Shown here one piece after another: positions 16,310-24,985 of a DNA stretch of 37,032 nt; positions within the stretch are counted from its first letter, which is position 1; every line of letters begins with the position of its first letter. The stretch is from Deltaproteobacteria bacterium (lineage in GTDB: Bacteria; Desulfobacterota_D; UBA1144; Nemesobacterales; Nemesobacteraceae). Both the position numbers and the translations under genes were made by a program. The stretch covers positions 1 through 37,032 of the forward strand of contig JAJCZR010000061.1 in assembly GCA_029262295.1 (NCBI GenBank). Direction: 5' to 3'. Under the pieces are notes generated by a model. That model had not been told where the DNA came from and searched no databases. It worked only from the letters and a program-made list of their open reading frames with translations.

Positions 16310-16604
16310 ATGAAAACTAAAAAATTATACTAATATTTCAGAACCCGTCATAATTATAGAACATTTTTGATTTATAAGCAAAGAGTTTATTCAAAATATT
16401 TTCAAAAATACAAAATTTAAAAAGACAGACAATAATTGGCTGAATCAAGACGATATAGCTCTTTTAATTCAGGGTAAAAGGGCGCCACTCAAAAAAGAAG
16501 CACTTGATATTTTCTTGTGTGCTTCAGTCTGCCCTATGGATGTTCTTCATTTTGATGATGAAGATAACGGAAAAGAAGAGCATATAAAGGATCACATTTA
16601 TTAG
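16310..16604 (+). pseudogene. Broken small reading frame in the 16252-16639 gap
   Basis: A GGAGG site at about 16298-16302 leads to ATG at 16310, but this frame closes after seven codons. In the next frame a coherent sequence runs NYTNISEPVIIIEHF, stops at TGA (16368-16370), and continues FISKEFIQNIFKNTKFKKTD and NNWLNQDDIALLIQGKRAP until TAG at 16602-16604. The continuation has no usable start codon before its last quarter. A frameshift at the A6 run near 16317 and one nonsense change would explain it. The family is unknown; other genes in the window use TGA as a stop, so recoding is unlikely. Confidence 0.4.
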
Positions 16605-16696
16605 CTCTATTATCATTTTTTCATTACTTAAAACAATAATTGACGCTCAATGACAATTATTGTAATCTAATCTTATCAAACTTTATTGAGCATTTA

Positions 16697-17146
16697 ATGG
16701 GCAGAAACTATTCAAAAATTGGCGAACTTTTAGTAAACGAAAATTTTATTAGAGACTTTGAACTTAACTACGCCCTAAAGATTCAGAAGCAAAGAGCGTT
16801 TCCCAAAAAAATTGGTCAGATTCTACTCGAAAAAAATTTACTAAACACAGATCAGCTTCGAAAAGCACTTGGCCTTTTTCATGGTGTTGAAGCAGTCGAC
16901 CTTTCCAGCACGGAAATTGATACAAATGCTTTGAGAATAATTAATATTACTACAGCATTCAAATTTCCGTGTATTCCATATGATTTCACTGAAAGAGGTG
17001 CAGTTAAAGTTGCCCTTTCCGACCCTGGGAACTGTACAAACCTTGATATTCTTCGCTTTAAGATCAACTATCCAATAATTCCGGTTTTTGCCTACGAAAG
17101 AGAAATAATAAACGAAATTAGGTTTTACAGCAGCCAGTTCAAATAA
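16697..17146 (+). CDS. Stand-alone MshEN/GspE N-terminal-type domain protein
   Basis: 149 residues from the ATG at 16697 (a longer form could start at TTG 16640). It reads YSKIGELLVNENFIRDFELNYALKIQKQ, KIGQILLEKNLLNTDQLRKALGLFHGVEAVDLS and a second half with CIPYDFTERGAVKVALSDPGN, which is the layout of the N-terminal domain of type II secretion / type IV pilus ATPases (GspE, PilB, MshE). In MshE this domain binds cyclic di-GMP through two RLGxx-like 24-residue motifs. Here the two KIGELL/KIGQILL segments sit at those places, but the Arg is Lys. The ATPase part is absent. It may be a free c-di-GMP-responsive adaptor. It ends 1 base before a strong terminator. Confidence 0.7.
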   Translation: MGRNYSKIGELLVNENFIRDFELNYALKIQKQRAFPKKIGQILLEKNLLNTDQLRKALGLFHGVEAVDLSSTEIDTNALRIINITTAFKFPCIPYDFTERGAVKVALSDPGNCTNLDILRFKINYPIIPVFAYEREIINEIRFYSSQFK

Positions 17147-17181
17147 AAAAGGCGCATTCCCTAAACGAGAATACGCCTTTT
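17147..17181. terminator. Bidirectional intrinsic terminator
   Basis: Arms AAAAGGCGcATTC and GAATaCGCCTTTT enclose a short loop, with A-run before and T-run after, so it works on both strands. It separates the convergent MshEN-like (+) and fasciclin (-) genes. Confidence 0.85.
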
Positions 17182-17205
17182 GTGTATCGAGGGTTGATTC
17201 TTTAC

Positions 17206-17808
17206 TTATTTTGGAAGTAAAACTGTATCAATTACGTGAATCACTCCATTTGACTGATAAACATCGTAAGTCGAAATGTTTGCATGATTTCCATTTTCAT
17301 CTATCACAACAACATTTTTAGGACCGTTTGTTGTAACAGTAAGGGTTCCGCCGCTAACTGTTTTTAGCTTTGCAGTACCATTGCCTTCAGAAAGGTTTGC
17401 AGCAATTGCTGCTGTATCAATATTTCCTGAAACCACATGATAAGTAAGCACTTTTGCTAATGTGTCTTTGTTTTCCGGTTTAAGTAATGTTTCAACTGTT
17501 CCTTCCGGAAGATTTTCAAATGCATCATTAGTTGGTGCAAAGACAGTAAATGGCCCTTTGCCTTTAAGTGTTTTAACAAGTTTTGCTGCTTTTACCGCTG
17601 CAACAAGTGTTGTATGATCGGCTGAATTAGAAGCATTTTGAATAATGTTCTTTTTGGGAAGCATTGCCTGGCCGCCTACCATCACCGTGTTGTCTTTCAT
17701 CATCATCTTTTTTTCTTCATGACCATCTGCTAAAACATTTGATGTAAGAAAAGAAAGAGTTACTGCAAAAAATAATACTGCTGTTAAAGTTCTGTAAATG
17801 TTGTACAT
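17206..17808 (-). CDS. Exported fasciclin (FAS1) domain protein
   Basis: 200 residues: a cleavable signal peptide (hydrophobic 9-23, likely cut after VLADG or at LADG), a His/Met/Lys-rich linker (GHEEKKMMMKD), then one FAS1 domain. The H1 box is GPFTVFAPTNDAFENLP and the H2 box is NGVIHVIDTVLLP. FAS1 domains mediate adhesion at the cell surface or in the periplasm; single-domain bacterial versions are common. The Met/His stretch after the signal could bind metal. An AGGAGGT site precedes the ATG. Monocistronic, ending in a shared terminator. Confidence 0.93.
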   Translation of the reverse strand: MYNIYRTLTAVLFFAVTLSFLTSNVLADGHEEKKMMMKDNTVMVGGQAMLPKKNIIQNASNSADHTTLVAAVKAAKLVKTLKGKGPFTVFAPTNDAFENLPEGTVETLLKPENKDTLAKVLTYHVVSGNIDTAAIAANLSEGNGTAKLKTVSGGTLTVTTNGPKNVVVIDENGNHANISTYDVYQSNGVIHVIDTVLLPK

Positions 17809-17905
17809 ATTTTGAATGTACCTCCTGTTTGATTTGTGTATGTATACGGATTTAAAAAGTAAGCGGATTAAAAATATTGCTTAGAATTAAAGCAAAATCA
17901 GATAT

Positions 17906-17981
17906 TGGTGGAGCCGATCGGGATCGAACCGACGACCTCATGAATGCCATTCATGCGCTCTCCCAACTGAGCTACGGCCCC
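17906..17981 (-). tRNA. tRNA-Ala (anticodon GGC)
   Basis: On the minus strand the 76 bases fold as a cloverleaf. The acceptor is GGGGCCG with CGGCTCC, the D arm contains AGCTCAGTTGGGAGAGC, the anticodon stem CATGA/TCATG carries loop ATGGCAT with anticodon GGC, and the T arm has GGTTCGATCCC. The CCA end is encoded. It reads GCC and GCT alanine codons. No integration scar is seen next to it. Confidence 0.95.
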
Positions 17982-18114
17982 TTGTTTAGGATTAATAAAT
18001 TTAGTTTTATTTACTGTATTGTCAACCATAAATATTTAATAGTACTGACCAGATAATACAACATTCTTTTTTTAATTATGTATAATTCCCTTTTTATTTT
18101 ATCTGAAGGAGATA

Positions 18115-19416
18115 ATGATGAAATCTATAAATGTGGGGCTTATCGGAGCCGGAACAATCGGATGCGGGGTTTACAAAATTCTCAATGAAAACAGTGAAAT
18201 AATAGAAAAACGTACTGGAATTAAACTCAACCTGACTAGAATTGCCGATATTGATATTGAAAAACAGCGCCCTGTAGATATCCCTAAAAGGCTTTTCACA
18301 ACTGATGCAAATGAAATAATCAATGATGATTCTATATCAATTATTATTGAACTTATCGGCGGCACGACTATAGCAAAAGATCTTGTTTTGGCCTCAATTA
18401 AAAATGGGAAAAACGTTGTAACGGCTAACAAAGCACTTATAGCCCATCATGGAGATGAGATATTCAGTGAAGCTGAAAGAAATGGTGTGGAAGTTGCTTT
18501 TGAAGCTAGTGTGGGTGGGGGCATACCTATAATAAAGGCTAGTCAGGAAAGCTATGTGGCAAACAATATTGAATCTATTCACGGAATTATTAATGGGACA
18601 TGCAACTATATTCTTTATAAAATGTCGGAAGAGGGAAGAGATTTTAATGATGTGTTAGAGCAGGCACAGGAGGAAGGATATGCAGAAGCTGACCCTTCTT
18701 TTGATATAGATGGTATTGACGCTGCACATAAACTTTCAATTCTAATAATGCTTTCCTATGGAGTTTTTCTTGATTTTGAAGACATTCAGGTTGAGGGGAT
18801 AAGAAACATTACGCCCACTGATATAAATTTTGCAGATCAGCTAGGGTACAAGATAAAACTTCTTGCAATCACAAAAGCCAAAAAAAATGGGCTTGAAGCT
18901 GGTGTATATCCGGCACTTGTTAAAAAAGGGACCCAGCTTGCAGATGTGAGCGGGGCATTTAATGCAATATATGTTGTTGGAGATGCCGTTGGCCCTACAA
19001 TGCTTTACGGTATGGGAGCAGGCATGATGCCAACTGCCAGCGCTGTTGTGGGTGATATTGTTTCAATAGCAAAAAACATTGGTGGCAAAGAGAGCAACCT
19101 TCCAAAACTTTATTCGGATAAGGAAAAGATCAATCTATTGAATCTCAAAGAATCTTCCAACAAATATTATCTAAGATTTCAGGTTGAAGACCGCCCCGGC
19201 ACGCTCGGAAAAATTACAAGCATTCTTGGCAAAAACAAAATAAGTATAGAGTCTGTAATTCAAAAAGGAAGAGAAAAAGATGGAGGGGAAGTGCCTGTTA
19301 TAATCATGACACATGAATCTAAAGAAAAGAACCTTCTATCTGCTTTAAAAGAGATTAAAGGTTCAAAACTTCCTTTATCAGATCATATGTTTATCAGGAT
19401 TGAACAACTGAGTTAA
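18115..19416 (+). CDS. hom: Homoserine dehydrogenase with ACT domain
   Basis: 433 residues. The NAD(P)-binding loop is GLIGAGTIGCGVY, the substrate region runs from ANKALIAHHGDEI through EASVGGGIPII to GTCNYILYKM and EAQEEGYAEADPSFDIDGIDAAHKL (catalytic Asp/Lys region), and a C-terminal ACT domain begins at about 350 (YYLRFQVEDRPGTLGKI). It converts aspartate semialdehyde to homoserine for threonine, methionine and isoleucine; the ACT domain suggests threonine feedback. A GAAGGAGAT site precedes two adjacent ATGs (18115, 18118). Its stop overlaps the ntrB start by one base. Confidence 0.96.
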   Translation: MMKSINVGLIGAGTIGCGVYKILNENSEIIEKRTGIKLNLTRIADIDIEKQRPVDIPKRLFTTDANEIINDDSISIIIELIGGTTIAKDLVLASIKNGKNVVTANKALIAHHGDEIFSEAERNGVEVAFEASVGGGIPIIKASQESYVANNIESIHGIINGTCNYILYKMSEEGRDFNDVLEQAQEEGYAEADPSFDIDGIDAAHKLSILIMLSYGVFLDFEDIQVEGIRNITPTDINFADQLGYKIKLLAITKAKKNGLEAGVYPALVKKGTQLADVSGAFNAIYVVGDAVGPTMLYGMGAGMMPTASAVVGDIVSIAKNIGGKESNLPKLYSDKEKINLLNLKESSNKYYLRFQVEDRPGTLGKITSILGKNKISIESVIQKGREKDGGEVPVIIMTHESKEKNLLSALKEIKGSKLPLSDHMFIRIEQLS

Positions 19417-20477
19417 TGGAAAAAGTTGGACAAAATTATATACCATATAAAGATATTTTTGATTCTATCCCCGACGGAATAATTATAACCACCAAAGACC
19501 TCAAGATTATAAGTGTTAATGAATCTTCTGAAAATCTTCTTAATATCTCAAGAAAAAAGGCAACCGGCAAAAAACTTTCAAGATATTTTCCAGATGAGAT
19601 AACAGACATCTGCAAAAAAGTTATCTCAGAAGAAAGAATTATTTATGAAGACGAACTAATCTACAGAACACCCCTAAATTCTACAATAAAAATTGAATTT
19701 ACAGGATCACCTTTTTATAGTAGCGATGGTAATGTTTCTGGGCTTACAATTCAGATAAAAGATAAAGAAAAAATCAATTTTCTTACTAAAATGGACAAAC
19801 AGGAAAACATGGAAGAAAGCTACGAATTCCTTGCCAGGGGACTTGCACATGAGCTCAAAAATCCGCTTAGCGGAATTAAAGGGGCAGCCCAACTACTATC
19901 CACTGAGCTGAATTCTACGGAGATATCCAAATGCTCTGAGATAATTGTAAAGGAAGTTGATAGATTAAGGGATCTTACAAACAAAATCAGGGGAATTGAC
20001 AGTTTTGATAAAGGTTCATTTAAAGAAGTGAATATTCACGAACTTTTATTTGATATAATATTTCTTGAATCAAAGATAAAGGATAATGTAGAGTTCAAAC
20101 ACTTTTTTGATATTACTATCCCCCCGATTATTGCAGATAAAGATTCAATTAAGCAGGTGCTTATAAACATTGTCAAGAATGCAGGAGATGCAATAAAATC
20201 TAATGGGGAAATCACTCTCAGCACAAAGTGGGTAACAGATTATAAATTAAAAGATAAAAATAGTGTGCTTATATCAATAAAGGATAATGGAATTGGAATT
20301 GATAAAAAAAATATAAAAAAGATATTCACACCCTTTTTCTCAAATAAGAAAAAAGGTTCGGGACTTGGCCTTTTTATATCCAATCAGATTGTCACAAAAC
20401 ATGGTGGATTTATTCTTGTGGACAGCAAACCAGACGAAGGAACAGAGTTTAAGATCTATCTTCCGACCGGGAACTAA
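19416..20477 (+). CDS. NtrB-type sensor histidine kinase
   Basis: 353 residues: a PAS domain (about 10-120, IFDSIPDGIIITTKDLKIISVNESSENLL), a HisKA domain with phospho-acceptor H145 in ARGLAHELKNPLSGIKGAAQLL, and an HATPase domain with N box LINIVKNAGDAI, DNGIGID and the G2 box KKGSGLGLFIS. No membrane segment or signal peptide, so it is cytoplasmic like GlnL/NtrB, which is switched by PII. The start ATG shares a base with the hom stop; ntrC follows 65 bases downstream. The presence of glnB and glnA nearby supports a nitrogen role. Confidence 0.9.
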   Translation: MEKVGQNYIPYKDIFDSIPDGIIITTKDLKIISVNESSENLLNISRKKATGKKLSRYFPDEITDICKKVISEERIIYEDELIYRTPLNSTIKIEFTGSPFYSSDGNVSGLTIQIKDKEKINFLTKMDKQENMEESYEFLARGLAHELKNPLSGIKGAAQLLSTELNSTEISKCSEIIVKEVDRLRDLTNKIRGIDSFDKGSFKEVNIHELLFDIIFLESKIKDNVEFKHFFDITIPPIIADKDSIKQVLINIVKNAGDAIKSNGEITLSTKWVTDYKLKDKNSVLISIKDNGIGIDKKNIKKIFTPFFSNKKKGSGLGLFISNQIVTKHGGFILVDSKPDEGTEFKIYLPTGN

Positions 20478-20542
20478 AATAGTTTTTCCATTTTTTTTGT
20501 TATATGTATTATATAAAAACTCAAAAGAAAGGGCTGTAATTT

Positions 20543-21967
20543 ATGCAACACAATATTTTAATTGTAGATGATGAAGAAAGTATCAGATGGGTCCTGGGGA
20601 CTTCACTTGAAAAATCCGGATATAAAGTTGACTATGGAGAAAATGGCGCGCAGGCCCTGGATAAAGCATCTTCGAAAGATTATTCACTGATACTTCTTGA
20701 TATAAATATGCCCGATCTTGATGGGTTTGAAGTACTAACTCAACTTAAAAACAGTGATATAGAATCCCCCATAGTTTTAATAACAGCCCAAAATACGGTA
20801 AGCAATGCAATCGAATCAATTCAAATGGGGGCTTATGATTATATAGCAAAACCTTTTGACCTTGAAGCAGTTGGCAGGGTTGCTAAAAAGGCAATAGAAA
20901 GCTATAAAAGCGCAAAAAAAATAAAGGAAAACAAATTTTCTGATGAGAGCATATCACTTTCGGAAATTGTTGGAAGCTCAGGCGAGATGCTTGATATTTA
21001 TAAAACTATCGGAAGAGTGGCCGACAAAGATATAACCGTATTGATAACAGGTGAGAGCGGCACGGGAAAAGAACTTATAACAAAAGCCATTCACTACAAC
21101 AGCCTTCGTAAGAACAATAAAATTGTCTCTGTAAATATTTCAGCAATCCCCAAAGAATTAATTGAAAGTGAACTTTTCGGACATGAAAAAGGTGCATTCA
21201 CAGGGGCGGTTAGCTTTAAGAAAGGAAGGTTTGAAGAAGCAAATGGTGGCACACTTAATATTGATGAAATCGGAGAGATGTCGGTCGATCTTCAATCCAA
21301 ATTGTTAAGGGTGCTTGAGGAAAAGAAGATATACAGACTTGGTAGCGAAAACCCTGTTGAGGTGGATGTAAGAATAATTGCAAGCACCAACAGAAAGCTT
21401 GAAGAAGAGGTAGAGAAAAAGAATTTCAGGGAAGACCTTTTTTACAGACTTAATGCTATCACTGTAAACCTTCCACCTTTGAGGGAAAGAAAAGATGATA
21501 TCACAAAGCTTATAGATCATTTCACAAACAAATATTCTGACGAACTAAATCTTGAGAAAAAGATTTTTTCAGATGAAGCAAAACAGATGCTTGTCGACCA
21601 TAACTGGCCCGGGAATGTAAGAGAACTAGAGAATGTTGTTAAAAAAGTGATGGTGCTTAGCCCCGACAGGATTATTAGCAAAAAAATACTTACCGAAGAA
21701 ATAAATTTTAATCAAAACAAAAATGAAGCAAGAGAATTAAGTGAGATTGATAAAATTATTAGTGATCAGATAGAAAAGTTGCTTGAGGATGCAGACTACG
21801 ACTCAAAAGATATTTACAACATGGTTATTAACAGATTCGAAAGACATCTGATTGAAATTCTTTTAAAAAAGACTAACGGAAACAAAAAAAAGACTGCTGA
21901 AATTTTGGGGATCAACAGAAATACATTATCAAAGAAAATAAAAGAGCTAGAAATAAAATCAGGATAA
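20543..21967 (+). CDS. NtrC-type sigma-54 activator
   Basis: 474 residues. The receiver has D10/D53/K103 (phospho-acceptor D53 in LLDINMPD). The AAA+ domain has Walker A GESGTGKE (170-177), the sigma-54 contact loop GAFTGA (217-222), Walker [13 protein letters not shown] (235-246) and the Arg-finger region [11 protein letters not shown]-terminal Fis-type helix-turn-helix [22 protein letters not shown] follows. It activates -24/-12 promoters such as the one found upstream of glnB at 22928. Paired with the kinase just upstream. Its 3' end overlaps the convergent rnc by 9 bases. Confidence 0.93.
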   Translation: MQHNILIVDDEESIRWVLGTSLEKSGYKVDYGENGAQALDKASSKDYSLILLDINMPDLDGFEVLTQLKNSDIESPIVLITAQNTVSNAIESIQMGAYDYIAKPFDLEAVGRVAKKAIESYKSAKKIKENKFSDESISLSEIVGSSGEMLDIYKTIGRVADKDITVLITGESGTGKELITKAIHYNSLRKNNKIVSVNISAIPKELIESELFGHEKGAFTGAVSFKKGRFEEANGGTLNIDEIGEMSVDLQSKLLRVLEEKKIYRLGSENPVEVDVRIIASTNRKLEEEVEKKNFREDLFYRLNAITVNLPPLRERKDDITKLIDHFTNKYSDELNLEKKIFSDEAKQMLVDHNWPGNVRELENVVKKVMVLSPDRIISKKILTEEINFNQNKNEARELSEIDKIISDQIEKLLEDADYDSKDIYNMVINRFERHLIEILLKKTNGNKKKTAEILGINRNTLSKKIKELEIKSG

Positions 21968-22624
21968 TTTTTTATCAAGTTTATTAAGAGCTTGTTTTGC
22001 GGCAGACTGCTCTGCTTCTTTTTTATTTTTCCCTTTTCCCTTACCTAAAAATTTTGAAACTATCTTAGCTTCAACGTAAAAGGTTTTATTATGGGGCGGA
22101 CCTTCCTCCTTCATTACTTCATAGGACGGAATTTCTTTGAATTTCTTTTGAGTTATCTCCTGGAGTTTTGTTTTACAATCTGTGTATATATCATCGTTTT
22201 TAAGAGTGTAATTTATAAGCCTTGATATTATCGTATAGCTTTTTCTATAACCGCCATCAAGGTATATTGCCCCGATTATTGCTTCAAAAGTTCCGCATAA
22301 ATTTGATTTTCTATCTCTGCCGCCAGTATTTTCTTCACCTTTACCAAGCAATATTTGCTTATCTATCTTTAGTTCCTGGGCATATTTTGCGAAATTGGAT
22401 TTACTCACTATAGCAGCCCTTATCTTTGAGAGTTCACCCTCAGTAGCACCAGGGTATTTTTCATAAAGTACCTTGGCTGTTACACAACCAAGTATGGCAT
22501 CACCCAAAAATTCAAGCCTTTCATTACTTTCCACTGAACTTTCATTTGCAAACGAGCTGTGCGTCAATGCTGTTTCAAGTAATTCAGAACTTTTAAATTT
22601 ATACTCAAGCTTTTTTTCAATCAT
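21959..22624 (-). CDS. rnc: Ribonuclease III
   Basis: The catalytic domain has the signature NERLEFLGDAILG and a later ECxF-like GTFEAIIGAIYLDGG whose acid binds Mg2+. A C-terminal dsRNA-binding domain (DCKTKLQEITQKKFKEIPSYEV through KGKGKNKKEAEQSAAKQALNKL) completes it. It cuts double-stranded RNA in rRNA precursors. I start it at ATG 22624 (MIEKKLEYKF, 221 residues); TTG 22648 or ATG 22642 would add the hydrophobic stretch LMIIFLF, which is not usual. No ribosome site decides it. Tail-to-tail overlap with ntrC could form antisense RNA at the ends. Confidence 0.93.
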   Translation of the reverse strand: MIEKKLEYKFKSSELLETALTHSSFANESSVESNERLEFLGDAILGCVTAKVLYEKYPGATEGELSKIRAAIVSKSNFAKYAQELKIDKQILLGKGEENTGGRDRKSNLCGTFEAIIGAIYLDGGYRKSYTIISRLINYTLKNDDIYTDCKTKLQEITQKKFKEIPSYEVMKEEGPPHNKTFYVEAKIVSKFLGKGKGKNKKEAEQSAAKQALNKLDKKLS

Positions 22625-22927
22625 GAACAAAAAAATTATCATCAACAATATTTAAAATCAATACTTGAAATTTTATAATGCCAAACACATTGTCTATTTT
22701 TTAAAATGACCTGCCTAATAATTGTGCAAATAAAGTAATATCAATAGAGTTGACTGGAAAGGGCTTTTAACTCTACTTAAATTTATTTTTGTTCTATGGA
22801 AAAAAATCAAAATATTAAAATCATCAATAATCATTAGTAGTTAGAGCCAGTTTTGTGTTACTATTGTGAATAGAAATTATTATGAATACTGGCTAATTAG
22901 CCATTACTAGCTTAATAATTCGAGAAA
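22625..22927. other. Non-coding region between rnc and glnB
   Basis: No gene seen. It holds an imperfectly spaced repeat TAGAGTT (22745-22751) / AACTCTA (22769-22775), a TTGACT hexamer within it that might be a -35 box, and a perfect 14-base palindrome TGGCTAATTAGCCA (22890-22903) about 25 bases before the sigma-54 promoter. The palindrome is a candidate regulator site. A consensus NtrC dyad (TGCACC-N5-GGTGCA) is not visible. Confidence 0.5.
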
Positions 22928-22943
22928 TGGTATGTTGTTTGCC
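22928..22943 (+). promoter_or_regulatory. Sigma-54 (-24/-12) promoter of glnB
   Basis: TGGTATG-TTGT-TTGCC matches the consensus TGGCACG-N4-TTGCA, with the invariant GG and GC exactly 10 bases apart. Transcription should start near 22954, about 40 bases before the glnB ATG. NtrC encoded at 20543 is the obvious activator. Confidence 0.85.
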
Positions 22944-22978
22944 ATATATAAATGTAAAATAATTTTGTATATGAGTAG

Positions 22979-23332
<354 letters not shown>

Positions 23333-23403
23333 TTTTCATCTTTAATTCCAGAAATACAATTAACCATACATTAGTTTAGAAAAATAATAAGATGGAGTAA
23401 GTT

Positions 23404-23437
23404 GGGAAAATGTAATAATAGATCATTACATTTTCTC
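23404..23437 (+). promoter_or_regulatory. Long hairpin in the glnA leader
   Basis: GAAAATGTAAT (23406-23416) pairs perfectly with ATTACATTTTC (23425-23435) around loop AATAGATC, and two more outer pairs extend it to about 13 bp. No U-run follows, so it is not a standard terminator. It ends about 15 bases before the glnA ribosome site (AGGAGG), placing it to act on processing, stability or attenuation between glnB and glnA. Confidence 0.6.
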
Positions 23438-23466
23438 AAATTTCTTTATTAGGAGGTTTCATCATA

Positions 23467-24918
23467 ATGGCAACAAAAAAGAAGAAAGCAGCTTCAGGTT
23501 CAACTGCAACCTCTGCTGGAGTATCAAAATTTATAAAGGATAACAACATTGAATTTGTTGATTTCAGGTTCCTTGATTTTATAGGGACTTGGCAGCATTT
23601 CACAGTCCCAGCATCGGAAGTTGATAAAGAAACATTTGAAGGAGGGCTTGGGTTTGATGGATCAAGTATTAGGGGATGGCAGTCAATCAATGCTAGTGAT
23701 ATGTTACTTATCCCGCAGCAGGAAACTGCAAAGGTTGATCCTTTCATGGAAGCACCAACATTAGCAGTAATATGTAATATTGAAGATCCGATTACAAGAG
23801 AACCTTATTCACGTGATCCGAGAAACATCGCAATAAAAGCAATTGAATATTTGAAAGGAACAAAAACTGCAGATATGGCTTTTTTCGGTCCTGAACTTGA
23901 GTTTTTTATTTTTGATGATGTTAGATATGATCAAACAGCAAATTCTGGATATTATTTTGTTGATTCTATGGAAGGTATTTGGAACTCAGGAAGAGAAGAG
24001 TTTCCAAACCTTGGTTACAAACCACGCCATAAAGAAGGTTACTTTCCTGCACCACCTTCAGACAGTATGCACGACATAAGATCAGAAATGGTAACTGTAT
24101 TGCAGGAACTCGGCATTATTGTGGAAGCTCATCATCATGAAGTTGCCACAGGTGGCCAACAGGAAATTGATATGAAGTTTGCTCCTCTAATAGATATGGG
24201 CGATCAGATGATGTGGTATAAATACGTAATTAAAAATGTGGCCAGAAACCACGGGAAGACAGTTACTTTTATGCCAAAACCACTTTTCGATGATAATGGA
24301 TCAGGTATGCATATTCACCAGTCACTTTGGAAAGGAAATAAACCGCTTTTCGCTGGAAATGGCTATGCAGGAATGAGTGATATGGCAATGCATTATATTG
24401 GCGGAATACTAAAACATGCAAGGGCAATATGTGCTTTTAGTAACCCAACTACCAACTCTTATAGAAGATTAGTGCCTGGTTTTGAAGCGCCTGTAAACCT
24501 TGCTTATTCAGCCAGAAATAGAAGTGCATCTGTAAGAATACCAATGTACTCTCCAAGCCCTAAAGCAAAAAGGCTTGAAACCAGATTTCCTGATCCATCA
24601 TGTAATGGTTATCTAACATTCTCAGCAATGTTAATGGCTGGTCTCGATGGAATCCAAAATAAAATCAATCCTGGTGATCCACTCGATAAAGATATTTATG
24701 CACTTGGCCCTGAAGAACTTGCAGGAATACCAAATGTGCCTTCTTCACTTGAAGAAGCTATGAAATCCCTTGAGGAAGATCATGAGTTCTTACTTAAAGG
24801 TGATGTCTTTACAGAAGACGTGATTGAAACCTGGATAGAGTATAAAATAAGTGAAGAAGTGAATCCAATTAAACTTAGGCCTGTACCTTATGAATTTATG
24901 CTCTACTTTGATGTATAG
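23467..24918 (+). CDS. glnA: Type I glutamine synthetase
   Basis: 483 residues. Signatures seen: [12 protein letters not shown], the ATP-site [38 protein letters not shown], and the adenylylation-type tyrosine Y411 ([16 protein letters not shown]), which points to the GSI-beta group controlled by GlnE. It condenses glutamate and ammonia with ATP. The N-terminus carries an odd Lys/Ala/Ser-rich extension ([18 protein letters not shown]) of about 18 residues before the usual start. An AGGAGG site sits 9 bases before the ATG. Downstream is a strong terminator. Confidence 0.97.
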   Translation: MATKKKKAASGSTATSAGVSKFIKDNNIEFVDFRFLDFIGTWQHFTVPASEVDKETFEGGLGFDGSSIRGWQSINASDMLLIPQQETAKVDPFMEAPTLAVICNIEDPITREPYSRDPRNIAIKAIEYLKGTKTADMAFFGPELEFFIFDDVRYDQTANSGYYFVDSMEGIWNSGREEFPNLGYKPRHKEGYFPAPPSDSMHDIRSEMVTVLQELGIIVEAHHHEVATGGQQEIDMKFAPLIDMGDQMMWYKYVIKNVARNHGKTVTFMPKPLFDDNGSGMHIHQSLWKGNKPLFAGNGYAGMSDMAMHYIGGILKHARAICAFSNPTTNSYRRLVPGFEAPVNLAYSARNRSASVRIPMYSPSPKAKRLETRFPDPSCNGYLTFSAMLMAGLDGIQNKINPGDPLDKDIYALGPEELAGIPNVPSSLEEAMKSLEEDHEFLLKGDVFTEDVIETWIEYKISEEVNPIKLRPVPYEFMLYFDV

Positions 24919-24952
24919 ATTCAAGCTGGTTTAGGATAACAACTTATTATTT

Positions 24953-24985
24953 AAAGGGACACAAGGCTGTGTCCCTTTTTTTATT
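24953..24985. terminator. Intrinsic terminator of glnA
   Basis: AAAGGGACACA-aggc-TGTGTCCCTTTTTTT: an 11-bp perfect stem, 4-base loop and T-run. It overlaps the 3' end of the convergent Fic gene, whose stop is at 24981, and may terminate both. Confidence 0.9.

Noticed and set aside
16296-16604. Selenoprotein or stop-codon reassignment at TGA
   Set aside because: Other genes here (for example rsmD) end with TGA, no stem-loop of selenocysteine type is visible after the codon, and a frameshift is also needed; a pseudogene is simpler.
17906-17981. tRNA-Ala as a second integration site
   Set aside because: The tRNA is complete and neither side shows a partial copy, integrase or element genes.
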